A stretch of DNA of 64,000 nucleotides, taken from the NCBI RefSeq assembly GCF_024347495.1, contig NZ_AP025490.1, positions 372,001-436,000 on the forward strand, given 5' to 3'. The stretch is from Vibrio gallaecicus. GTDB taxonomy: Bacteria > Pseudomonadota > Gammaproteobacteria > Enterobacterales > Vibrionaceae. The stretch's first letter is position 1; each line of letters opens with the position of its first letter. The position numbers were made by a program, and so were the translations under genes. The notes under the pieces were generated by a model. It had not been told where the DNA came from. It worked only from the letters and a program-made list of their open reading frames with translations, and searched no databases. Shown piece after piece: positions 56,830 to 64,000 of the stretch.

Positions 56830-57299
56830 TGACATTCGATCTGTTACTTGGTTTATTGAATGATATGTTCTTTGCCTCTATTCCAGCAGTAGGCTTTGCT
56901 TTGGTGTTTAATGTTCCGCAACGAGCGCTGATCTATTGTGCCTTGGGTGGTGCTATTGGTCACGGCAGTCGATATCTGATGATGGAGTTTGGTGTCCCTA
57001 TCGAGTGGGCCACTTTTTTTGCGGCAACTCTTGTGGGCATGATTGGTGTGGTGTGGTCTCGTAAACTGTTAGCTCACCCGAAGGTGTTTACCGTCGCTGC
57101 TTTGATTCCTATGGTCCCCGGAGTCTTCGCGTTTAAAGCAATGATCGCGATGGTTGAGATTAATAACTTAGGGTATACACCTGAATTAGTCGCAATGTTG
57201 ATGGAAAACTTCCTTAAAGCGATGTTCATCATTGCAGGTCTTGCGATTGGATTAGCTATGCCAGGGCTGTTATTCTATCGTCGCAGACCCATTGTTTAA
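56826..57299 (+). CDS. yjjB: YjjB, ThrE-family exporter subunit (small)
   Basis: The 157-residue membrane protein has four or five hydrophobic segments. It aligns with E. coli YjjB: FASIPAVGFALVFNVPQRALIYCALGGAIGHGSR, LAHPKVFTVAALIPMVPGVFAFKAMI and a basic end, YRRRPIV. It works as the partner of YjjP; both halves together make one ThrE-like exporter. The start at 56826 overlaps the yjjP stop and gives the same length as E. coli; an ATG at 56814 lies in yjjP. Confidence 0.9.
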   Translation: MMTFDLLLGLLNDMFFASIPAVGFALVFNVPQRALIYCALGGAIGHGSRYLMMEFGVPIEWATFFAATLVGMIGVVWSRKLLAHPKVFTVAALIPMVPGVFAFKAMIAMVEINNLGYTPELVAMLMENFLKAMFIIAGLAIGLAMPGLLFYRRRPIV

Positions 57300-57361
57300 T
57301 CGTGGTTTTTTTGGGTCTGTATGAATTTCTTTAATCGTAATTGAATAGGACTGACACTCAC

Positions 57362-57844
57362 ATGATCATAAGTATGATTGCTGCTATGGCAGATAACCGT
57401 GTAATTGGTAAAGATAATCAAATGCCTTGGCATTTACCTGCGGATTTTGCTTGGTTTAAGCGTTCTACTATGGGAAAACCTGTAGTGATGGGGCGTAAGA
57501 CTTATGAGTCTATTGGTCGTCCTTTACCTGGTCGTTTAAATATCGTGATTAGTCGTGATTCATCATTATCTATTGAAGGTGTGACAACCGTGACTTCAAT
57601 TGAAGCCGCGCTTGAAGTCGTTAATAATGTTGATGAAGTGATGATTATTGGCGGGGGGGCGATTTATTCGAGCTGTTTACCTCTGGCGAATAAGCTGTAT
57701 TTAACACATATAGGTCTTTCTGTTGAGGGTGATACTCAGTTTCCTGATTGGGGAGAGGGCTGGAATAAGGTTACAAGTGAAGCTTATCGAGCTGATGAAA
57801 AAAATGCTTACGATATGGAATTTACTATTTTAGAGCGTTTATAG
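57362..57844 (+). CDS. folA: Dihydrofolate reductase
   Basis: FolA reduces dihydrofolate with NADPH to supply tetrahydrofolate; it is the target of trimethoprim. The 160-residue protein has MIAAMADNRVIGKDNQMPWHLPADFAWFK (with the catalytic Asp in the PADF segment), VVMGRKTYESIGRPLPGR, and IIGGGAIYSSCLPLANKLYLTHI. The ATG at 57362 gives the expected N-terminus; a start at 57341 would add seven unrelated residues. It converges with apaH. Confidence 0.96.
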   Translation: MIISMIAAMADNRVIGKDNQMPWHLPADFAWFKRSTMGKPVVMGRKTYESIGRPLPGRLNIVISRDSSLSIEGVTTVTSIEAALEVVNNVDEVMIIGGGAIYSSCLPLANKLYLTHIGLSVEGDTQFPDWGEGWNKVTSEAYRADEKNAYDMEFTILERL

Positions 57845-57852
57845 TTTTCTAA

Positions 57853-57882
57853 TAGCTTGCTTTACTGGTGTAAAGCAAGCTA
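57853..57882. terminator. Shared hairpin between convergent folA and apaH
   Basis: A 13-bp perfect stem (57853-57865 / 57870-57882) has a 4-nt loop TGGT. T-runs are weak on both sides, so it may act as a stop and 3' stabiliser for both transcripts. Confidence 0.65.
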
Positions 57883-57900
57883 TGCAAATAAGGTTTAGAC

Positions 57901-58704
57901 CTATATTGCTTTCTGTGTGAAGAATTTCTTATCTTCCCACCTTAGTGTTGTTAATTCACCGCCCCAAACACATCCAGTATCTAACCCAATGACTTCTTTT
58001 CCTGAATACCCTTCCAGTGCAGCCCAGTGACCAAATAATACGGTTTTTTCTAATTTGATCCTGCTCGGTAATTCGAACCATGGAATATAAGAGCCGTCAG
58101 TGACTTCTTTTGGTGGTAGTTTGCATGCCATGTCTAAACGGGCGTCATGGGAACAAAAGCGCATGCGAGTAAAGCTGTTGATAATATAGCGATAGCGATC
58201 TATTCCAGTATGGTCGATATCCCAATAGTCTGGCTCATTACTGTACATGTTTCCTATCAACCAACGCCAATTTTCAGATTGTAATACAGAAGTGACTTCT
58301 TCATTTGCAGAGCGAGCCTGAGGTAAATTCCACTGCGGTGAAATGCCCGCATGGCTCATAACAAATTCGTTATGCTCTTGCATTAAGGGTTGGTGTCGAA
58401 GCCATTCCAGAAGTTCTAATTTATCAGGCGCTTCCAAAATAGGGAGCGTTTTATCTTTTGCTTTTGCTGGAAACAGCTCTAGAGATACTGCAAGAAGGTG
58501 TAAATCGTGATTACCTAAGACGACTTTTGCTGATTGCCCTAGAGACTTAATAAAACGTAGAGTTTCTAGAGACTTTGGTCCTCTTGCGACAAGATCTCCG
58601 GCCACCCATAAAGTATCGACTTTACGGTCAAAATTAATCTTGTTTAATAAAAGTTGCAGCTCATCGAAACAACCTTGGATATCACCAACAATATAGTTAG
58701 ACAC
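57901..58704 (-). CDS. apaH: Bis(5'-nucleosyl)-tetraphosphatase, symmetrical
   Basis: ApaH splits diadenosine tetraphosphate into two ADP and can also remove Np4 caps from RNA. The 267-residue protein has the metallophosphatase motifs GDIQGC (residues 7-12), GDLVARGP and GNHDLH. It also has MSHAGISPQW and LDTGCVWGGELT. It is the last gene of the lptD-surA-pdxA-rsmA-apaG-apaH cluster, in the E. coli order. Confidence 0.97.
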   Translation of the reverse strand: MSNYIVGDIQGCFDELQLLLNKINFDRKVDTLWVAGDLVARGPKSLETLRFIKSLGQSAKVVLGNHDLHLLAVSLELFPAKAKDKTLPILEAPDKLELLEWLRHQPLMQEHNEFVMSHAGISPQWNLPQARSANEEVTSVLQSENWRWLIGNMYSNEPDYWDIDHTGIDRYRYIINSFTRMRFCSHDARLDMACKLPPKEVTDGSYIPWFELPSRIKLEKTVLFGHWAALEGYSGKEVIGLDTGCVWGGELTTLRWEDKKFFTQKAI

Positions 58705-58717
58705 GAAGGCTCTCTCG

Positions 58718-59098
58718 TTAGTTAAGAATGTTAGGGATCGCTAACCTAAAAGGATCTACTTCCGCGAAAAAGTCGTTTCCATCTTGATCTGCCATTACAT
58801 AGTGCCCTTGCATAACACCTACAGGCGTTTCAATCACGGTTCCACTGGTGTAAGTGTATTCATCATTGGGTTCTATAATAGGCTGTTGCCCCACCACACC
58901 ATCACCTTCGATAGTTAATTGCTTACCATTGGAGTCGGTGATTAGCCATCGACGAGTCATTAATTGGACTGTGCTTTTACTTAGATTTTTGATTGTAATG
59001 ATATAGGCAAAAACATAGCGGCTTTTATCTGGTTGTGATTGTTCTTTTATGTATTTAGTGTGTACTTGGCATTTGATGCAGGGCGTAGAGATATCCAT
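58718..59098 (-). CDS. apaG: ApaG (CorD) protein
   Basis: ApaG is a small beta-sandwich protein of uncertain function (CorD in Salmonella, linked to Co/Mg tolerance). The 126-residue protein has [31 protein letters not shown] and [27 protein letters not shown]. The start at 59098 has AAGGAG six bases upstream and gives the usual length; an earlier in-frame start at 59119 is less likely. It lies 13 bases before apaH. Confidence 0.95.
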   Translation of the reverse strand: MDISTPCIKCQVHTKYIKEQSQPDKSRYVFAYIITIKNLSKSTVQLMTRRWLITDSNGKQLTIEGDGVVGQQPIIEPNDEYTYTSGTVIETPVGVMQGHYVMADQDGNDFFAEVDPFRLAIPNILN

Positions 59099-59121
59099 AT
59101 TTGCTCCTTGATCCCTCAACT

Positions 59122-59155
59122 AAAAAATAGGCTCCTCACCGAAGTGTAGGAGCCT
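59122..59155 (-). terminator. UUCG-loop hairpin and T-run between rsmA and apaG
   Basis: On the minus strand AGGCTCCT pairs with AGGAGCCT, with an inner CAC-TTCG-GTG stem, then ATTTTTT. The CUUCGG-type tetraloop is very stable. It probably attenuates transcription into apaG-apaH. Confidence 0.8.
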
Positions 59156-59160
59156 TTTCA

Positions 59161-59979
59161 TTATTGCTTTTCAGCGCTGTGATTGTCTTCTAGCCAGTTT
59201 GCCATATCAACAAATTGTTCTAGAGTCAGATTCTCAGGGCGCATACCTGGATTCACTCCAAGCTCTTCTAGAATCTCTTTACTCAGCAGAGTTTTATAAC
59301 AGTTACGTACTGTTTTACGTCGTTGGTTGAAACCTTCACGACAAACACGATCAAGCCATTTCAAGTTCTTCGCAGGGTAAGGAAGTACTTCGTATGGTTG
59401 AAGGCGAACTACTGCTGAATCTACTTTTGGTGGCGGAACAAACGCTGTTGGTGGCACTTCAAGTACAGGTGTTACTTTGCAGTAATATTGCGCCATCACA
59501 GTTAAACGGCCATATGTTTTACTGCCAGGACCAGCCGCTAGTCTATTCACCACTTCTTTTTGAAGCATAAAGTGCATATCAGAAATGTCTTTATGGAATT
59601 CAAAAAGGTGGAACATTAACGGCGTTGAAATGTTGTATGGCAAGTTACCAAAGATACGCAGTTTGTTATTTGGCTTCACTAATTCATTAAAGTCGAAACG
59701 CATAGCATCGCCTTCATGAATTGTTAGCTTCTCTGCAAGATCTGGATGATTTCGTAGACGTTCTGCTAGATCTCTATCTAATTCAATTACTGTTAGCTTA
59801 TCGACCAGCTTTCCAACTGGTTCAGTAATTGCGCCCAAACCAGGGCCGATCTCAACTAGATTTTGACCTGGAAGTGGATTGATTCCAGATACGATGCCAT
59901 CAATAATGTATGGATCGTTTAGAAAGTTTTGACCAAAACGTTTACGCGCTTTGTGCCCTAAGTGGACATCATTTCTCAT
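59161..59979 (-). CDS. rsmA: 16S rRNA (adenine1518/1519-N6) dimethyltransferase
   Basis: RsmA/KsgA dimethylates two adenines in helix 45 of 16S rRNA late in 30S assembly. The 272-residue protein has the [11 protein letters not shown] start, the AdoMet motif [13 protein letters not shown] (residues about 42-54), the catalytic [12 protein letters not shown] (NLPY), and a C-terminal helical domain with [10 protein letters not shown]. It overlaps pdxA by four bases (ATGA). Confidence 0.97.
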   Translation of the reverse strand: MRNDVHLGHKARKRFGQNFLNDPYIIDGIVSGINPLPGQNLVEIGPGLGAITEPVGKLVDKLTVIELDRDLAERLRNHPDLAEKLTIHEGDAMRFDFNELVKPNNKLRIFGNLPYNISTPLMFHLFEFHKDISDMHFMLQKEVVNRLAAGPGSKTYGRLTVMAQYYCKVTPVLEVPPTAFVPPPKVDSAVVRLQPYEVLPYPAKNLKWLDRVCREGFNQRRKTVRNCYKTLLSKEILEELGVNPGMRPENLTLEQFVDMANWLEDNHSAEKQ

Positions 59980-60983
59980 TGTTTTTTCTCTACTAATTCA
60001 ATGGCGTGCGTGAGCGCTGTTCTAAAGCTCCCTGTATCGGCTTGACCTTTTCCTGCCAAGTCTAAGGCTGTACCGTGATCGACAGATGTTCGAATAAACG
60101 GCAAACCAAGTGTGATGTTCACTGAGCGACCAAAACCTTTGTATTTTAATACAGGGAGTACTTGGTCGTGATACATACCTAAAACAGCATCTGCATCTTG
60201 CAAATATTTTTCATTAAAGATGGTATCTGCTGGCAATGGACCAATCAGGTTTATACCTTCTTGTTGACGAATTTTTTCTAGCGTTGGTGTGATGGTTTCT
60301 ATTTCTTCACGACCTAAACAGCCATCTTCACCTGCATGTGGGTTTAACCCACAGACATAAATGGTCGGTTTCTCAATTGCGAATTTATCGACTAAATCTT
60401 TGTGAAGAATTCTGATGATTTCTTCTAGTCTTTCTTCGGTTACAGCTTGAGATACATAAGCTAGAGGGATGTGTGTTGTTACAAGTGCAACACGCAGCCC
60501 TTCAGTTGCCAACATCATCACCACGAGTGGAGTATTGGACTTTTCTGCAAAGAACTCAGTGTGGCCGCTAAATGCAACGCCAGCACGGTTAATTACACCC
60601 TTATGAACAGGGCCGGTGACAATAGCATCAAATTCATTATTCATACAGCCAATTGCGGCGGTTTCTAAAGTATTTAATACATAATGACCATTCGCTTCAT
60701 TGAGCTCACCAGCAAGAGCTGGCACGGCTAATGGAATGTGCTTAACTACTAATGTTCCTGAGCGTTGAGCCGAAGCTGGTTTTTTGGCATCGTAATCAAT
60801 GAGATCGACATCAATACCAAGAAGTGAGGCTCTTTCTGCAAGCATGTGTTTATCTGCGCAGACAACAATTTGATGCTCCCAATTCTCTTGAGAAAGGGAA
60901 AGGGTCAGATCCGGACCTATTCCCGCCGGTTCACCAGCCGTAACTACGATACGCTTGATTTCAGAGTTCGGTTTAGTTGTCAT
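59976..60983 (-). CDS. pdxA: 4-hydroxythreonine-4-phosphate dehydrogenase
   Basis: PdxA oxidises 4-phosphohydroxy-L-threonine in the DXP-dependent route to vitamin B6. The 335-residue protein has [13 protein letters not shown] near the N-terminus, [43 protein letters not shown], and [42 protein letters not shown]. These carry the metal-binding histidines. It overlaps surA by 11 bases and rsmA by four, indicating tight coupling. Confidence 0.97.
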   Translation of the reverse strand: MTTKPNSEIKRIVVTAGEPAGIGPDLTLSLSQENWEHQIVVCADKHMLAERASLLGIDVDLIDYDAKKPASAQRSGTLVVKHIPLAVPALAGELNEANGHYVLNTLETAAIGCMNNEFDAIVTGPVHKGVINRAGVAFSGHTEFFAEKSNTPLVVMMLATEGLRVALVTTHIPLAYVSQAVTEERLEEIIRILHKDLVDKFAIEKPTIYVCGLNPHAGEDGCLGREEIETITPTLEKIRQQEGINLIGPLPADTIFNEKYLQDADAVLGMYHDQVLPVLKYKGFGRSVNITLGLPFIRTSVDHGTALDLAGKGQADTGSFRTALTHAIELVEKKQ

Positions 60984-62268
60984 CTTGGTCTTCCTGAACC
61001 ACTTCTACAAAGGCACTTGCTCGTAGTTCTTGGAGCCATGCGCCCGCTTCTTCGTTGAATTTACGGTTAAATAGAATTCGGTATGCTTTATTCTTTAATG
61101 CTGAATCCGTTCTATCGACTTCACGACGGTCTAACACTTCGACAATATGCCAGCCGTGTACTGTTTTAAAAGGTTCACTGATTTGACCTTTAGCGATGGT
61201 CTCTACTTGGTGCTTAAACTCGGGAACATATAAATCTGGTGTTTGGTAACCTAGTTCACCATCTTGAACTGCTGAGCCAGGATCTTGACTGTATTGCTGC
61301 GCCAGTTCTCCGAAGGTAATCTCACCAGCATTAATTCTTTGAACAAACTCAGTTAATTGCTGTTTTGCACCGTCATCACTAAGGATAACTGTTGGTTTAA
61401 GAAGGATATGACGAGCATTGACCTCGGTAACCGCTACGGTTTCTAACCCTTTGATATCTTCAATTTTAAGAATGTGGAAACCGACACCACTTCTAAACGG
61501 ACCAATGACACTGCCTTTGTTTTGCATTTTGATTTGGTCAGCAAATATTGTTGGCATCTCTTCTTTTCTCATCCAGCCCCAATCTCCGCCTTGCAGTGCT
61601 TTGGGACCTTTAGAATAGGTGTAAGCCATTGTGCTGAAGTCTTCACCAGCATTCAGTTTTTCAACAAGTTCATTCGCTTGAGTTTCAAGCTCTTCTTTCG
61701 TTTGGTCATCATTAAATCTTAGTTGAATATGACCAATTTGATACTGCACAGTCGCGTTAGTTTCTTGAGCAAGGATGTCTGCAAGGTTATCGACTTCTGC
61801 TGGTAGGATATTGATACGTCGACGAACAAGAGCATTTCTAGCTTCATTTGCTGCAATTTCTTTACGTACTTGCTCTCGGAAAGCAGTGTAAGTTAACCCT
61901 TCAGATGCGACAGAAGCTGTGAGTTCATCAATCGTTTGATTGTTCTCTTTTGCTATATCAGCGATAGATTGGTTCAAGCGAGTATCATCTATTCGAACTC
62001 CAATACGCTCGGCTTCTTGGTTTTGAATGGTATCAATGATCAGCTTCTCAAGGACTTGTTCAATCAGTACATCTTCAGATGGCAGAGCTTGGCTACTTTT
62101 CTTTGCATTAGCGCGAAGTGTTTTTAATGATGTATCAATATCACTTTGTAATATGACACCTTCATTCACAATGACTTTTACTTTATCTAATTCAACTGGT
62201 GCTGCGTGAACGGCTGAAAAGCTACATGCAGTTGCAATAGCAAGTAGGGTTTGTTTCCACAATTTCAT
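60973..62268 (-). CDS. surA: Periplasmic chaperone and peptidyl-prolyl isomerase SurA
   Basis: SurA escorts outer-membrane proteins, including LptD, through the periplasm. The 431-residue protein has a signal peptide cut after VHA (residue 22), the N-terminal chaperone domain, and two parvulin domains (starting near IGHIQLRF and near ARHILLKP). A C-terminal helix follows. AAAGGA lies before the ATG. It lies just after lptD, its main client, as in E. coli. Confidence 0.96.
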   Translation of the reverse strand: MKLWKQTLLAIATACSFSAVHAAPVELDKVKVIVNEGVILQSDIDTSLKTLRANAKKSSQALPSEDVLIEQVLEKLIIDTIQNQEAERIGVRIDDTRLNQSIADIAKENNQTIDELTASVASEGLTYTAFREQVRKEIAANEARNALVRRRINILPAEVDNLADILAQETNATVQYQIGHIQLRFNDDQTKEELETQANELVEKLNAGEDFSTMAYTYSKGPKALQGGDWGWMRKEEMPTIFADQIKMQNKGSVIGPFRSGVGFHILKIEDIKGLETVAVTEVNARHILLKPTVILSDDGAKQQLTEFVQRINAGEITFGELAQQYSQDPGSAVQDGELGYQTPDLYVPEFKHQVETIAKGQISEPFKTVHGWHIVEVLDRREVDRTDSALKNKAYRILFNRKFNEEAGAWLQELRASAFVEVVQEDQDDN

Positions 62269-62313
62269 TTGTAGTCCTTTGAAACTTATTGATTCAACAT
62301 CAATAAAGAAAAA

Positions 62314-64000
62314 TTAGTTATTTAAGAAGAATGGGCGACCATATTCAAGAGAGTTACCTGAGCTGTCATAACCCTTTTCTGTAGAACCTGAGCCAATATT
62401 GGTGCCAAAACCAACAATACCAAAGTTAATGCTGAAGTTATTTTCATACTCAGGATTTGAATCTGGATTCGCGTAGCCGGTGTCACCAGACCAATTTCTC
62501 AACTCGTTGCTGTATGTCATGCCTACATACCAACAATCAGAGGTGTAGCGCAGATTTGCTAGCCATTCAATCGCAATATCTTCGTTCATATCATGATAGT
62601 ACTGAGCGCTGGCATACCAGTTTTGTGTGAATTGGTAACCACTGACTATACCTGCTTGGGAAATACCTTCTCGAGTAATTGAGTTAATATCAGGAATACT
62701 TTCACCGACGTTATCATCAATATACTCTTTCGTTACGTAGCGATAGTTTGTTTGAACAAAACCTTTATCCAGCTTGTATTCAAAGGTGCTATTTGCGAGT
62801 TGCATTGACCCTGAATCAATGTCGTACTGAACGCCACCATGATAGAAAAAGTAATCGTCATAATTGAAGTCTACTTCTACAGCCCAAGAAGAATAATTTG
62901 ATTTTGACTCTTCTGTGTTATTGGCATCTGGCGATTTTGTATCTTTATCAATAAAGAAAATTTGGCCGAAGGAAACATTCAAGCGCTCTTTGTAAGCATC
63001 ATCATAAAAGCGGGATGATGCACCGTAGCTTAGTTGATTTGCTGCTGCTATTCGGTCTACGCCACTGTATTTCCGGCTACGGAAAAGTCCATAGTAGTCG
63101 GTTTGAAGTAAAGTCGTATCGTAGTAGCCAATATCATTTTGATCTTCTTCCGGTACAAAAAGGTACTGCACTTGAGGTTCTAGTGTTTGGGTGTAACCAT
63201 TTAGAACCGTGGTATCGCGTTCTAAAACAAGCCCAGCATGGCTTCTAAATTCAGGAATAATTCGTGAAACTTTTTCTTCAAGCCCTTCGTAACTTGAACC
63301 CGTTGTTGTATCAACACCATTAAGGTCTTGTTGGTAGTAGGTTCCGAGAACTCGAGCCTCAGTTGTCCAGGTACCCCAAGTTGTACTTAGTGGAACTTTA
63401 ACACCTGGTTCTATATGTACTCTCGTCGCTGACGGCTTACCTGCTGCGTCTGTATCAAAACGTGATAAATGAGACTTCATGTCTATTTCGACGATATCCC
63501 ATACGATAGGTGCATAATAGTTAAATTTAAGCTGTGGCATCAACCTATACGGTTGGTTACCTTCTTCCGTTAAGACTTGGAAATCACGAACTGCAAGCGA
63601 TGTATCCCAGTTTTGGGTACGATAAGCCACTTCTCCGGTTTGCAATAGTTGCCCATCTTCTCGATTACCGATTGAAGAGTCGACATCGGTAAAGTAGTTA
63701 ACATCACTAACTTGAGAGTAATCGACATTGAATTTCCAAGATTCTTGGTAAATACCATCAAAGGTAAACTGCCCCCCCCAACGGTTACCTTCTGTTGGGT
63801 ATTTTTGATCATCATAGAGGTATTCAGATTTTATGCTGCCTTGACCAAAGTGGGTGAGGTAGCGGAATTCGGAATTAAGCTGAGTGCCTCTTTCCTGCAT
63901 CTGTTTCAACGTGGCTTCAAGGTCGTAATTTGGTGCAATGTTCCAATAAAATGGAATCTCGGTTTCAAAACCATCGCTGGAGCCATAAGAAACGGTTGGA
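62314..64000 (-). CDS. lptD: LPS-assembly protein LptD, C-terminal part (cut by window edge)
   Basis: LptD is the outer-membrane barrel that, with LptE, inserts LPS into the outer leaflet. Only the last 561 residues are in the window; the frame is open to 64000, so the signal peptide and jellyroll domain are missing. Visible are [32 protein letters not shown], which matches the start of the barrel, many alternating amphipathic strands, and [18 protein letters not shown]. It leads the operon with surA, pdxA, rsmA, apaG and apaH. It ends with FFLNN rather than a typical terminal Phe. Confidence 0.95.
   Translation of the reverse strand, partial: PTVSYGSSDGFETEIPFYWNIAPNYDLEATLKQMQERGTQLNSEFRYLTHFGQGSIKSEYLYDDQKYPTEGNRWGGQFTFDGIYQESWKFNVDYSQVSDVNYFTDVDSSIGNREDGQLLQTGEVAYRTQNWDTSLAVRDFQVLTEEGNQPYRLMPQLKFNYYAPIVWDIVEIDMKSHLSRFDTDAAGKPSATRVHIEPGVKVPLSTTWGTWTTEARVLGTYYQQDLNGVDTTTGSSYEGLEEKVSRIIPEFRSHAGLVLERDTTVLNGYTQTLEPQVQYLFVPEEDQNDIGYYDTTLLQTDYYGLFRSRKYSGVDRIAAANQLSYGASSRFYDDAYKERLNVSFGQIFFIDKDTKSPDANNTEESKSNYSSWAVEVDFNYDDYFFYHGGVQYDIDSGSMQLANSTFEYKLDKGFVQTNYRYVTKEYIDDNVGESIPDINSITREGISQAGIVSGYQFTQNWYASAQYYHDMNEDIAIEWLANLRYTSDCWYVGMTYSNELRNWSGDTGYANPDSNPEYENNFSINFGIVGFGTNIGSGSTEKGYDSSGNSLEYGRPFFLNN

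Overview
The window is a stretch of core chromosome from a gamma-proteobacterium of the family Vibrionaceae. Three things point there: the complete MSHA type IV pilus locus; the order class V aminotransferase, pglL, uvrA, galU, qstR, ssb, csrD, msh genes, mreBCD, which is the order known from Vibrio cholerae; and enteric-like blocks such as argR/mdh, ispB/rplU-rpmA-obgE and lptD-surA-pdxA-rsmA-apaG-apaH/folA. The AT-rich base composition and protein sequences would suit the Aliivibrio (Vibrio fischeri) clade, but that is inference. There is no rRNA, tRNA, IS element, prophage or CRISPR array.

Layout. 1-9 kb: 3' end of metH, lysC with a lysine riboswitch, a class V aminotransferase, a PglL/WaaL-type O-oligosaccharyltransferase, and uvrA with a LexA operator. 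9-27 kb: galU, the LuxR-type competence regulator qstR, ssb, then csrD(mshH)-mshI-J-K-L-M-N-E-G-F followed by the pilin genes mshB-A-C-D-O-P. mshQ, expected next, survives only as a 30-codon C-terminal remnant before mreB. 27-39 kb: mreBCD-maf-rng-yhdP-nitrilase-tldD, facing a PIN/PhoH ATPase gene. 39-46 kb: rapA, an NRAMP-related transporter without the canonical metal motifs, rluA and a D-2-hydroxyacid dehydrogenase. 46-50 kb: a TAXI-type TRAP transporter (binding protein, fused DctQM permease, UspA-like protein). 50-56 kb: argR/mdh and ispB/rplU-rpmA-obgE. 56-64 kb: yjjP-yjjB, folA, and on the minus strand lptD (partial)-surA-pdxA-rsmA-apaG-apaH.

How the parts fit. The centre of the window is a surface-adhesion module. 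MshE carries two tandem c-di-GMP-binding motifs and powers the pilus; MshG, I, J, K, L, M, N and F form the envelope-spanning machine; MshA is the major pilin and MshB, C, D, O and P are minor pilins. CsrD, a catalytically degenerate GGDEF-EAL protein, sits at the head of the cluster and ties it to Csr control. Most of the rest is envelope and housekeeping biology.

The most unusual items are the mshQ deletion scar, an mshF that can only be full length if it starts at ATT, the NRAMP-like protein lacking DPGN, a UspA protein lacking its ATP-binding glycines, a three-hairpin leader before the TRAP binding-protein gene, and repeated or structured DNA around mdh/ispB, mreB/mreC, rluA and obgE. I did not find a convincing wholly new multi-gene system.
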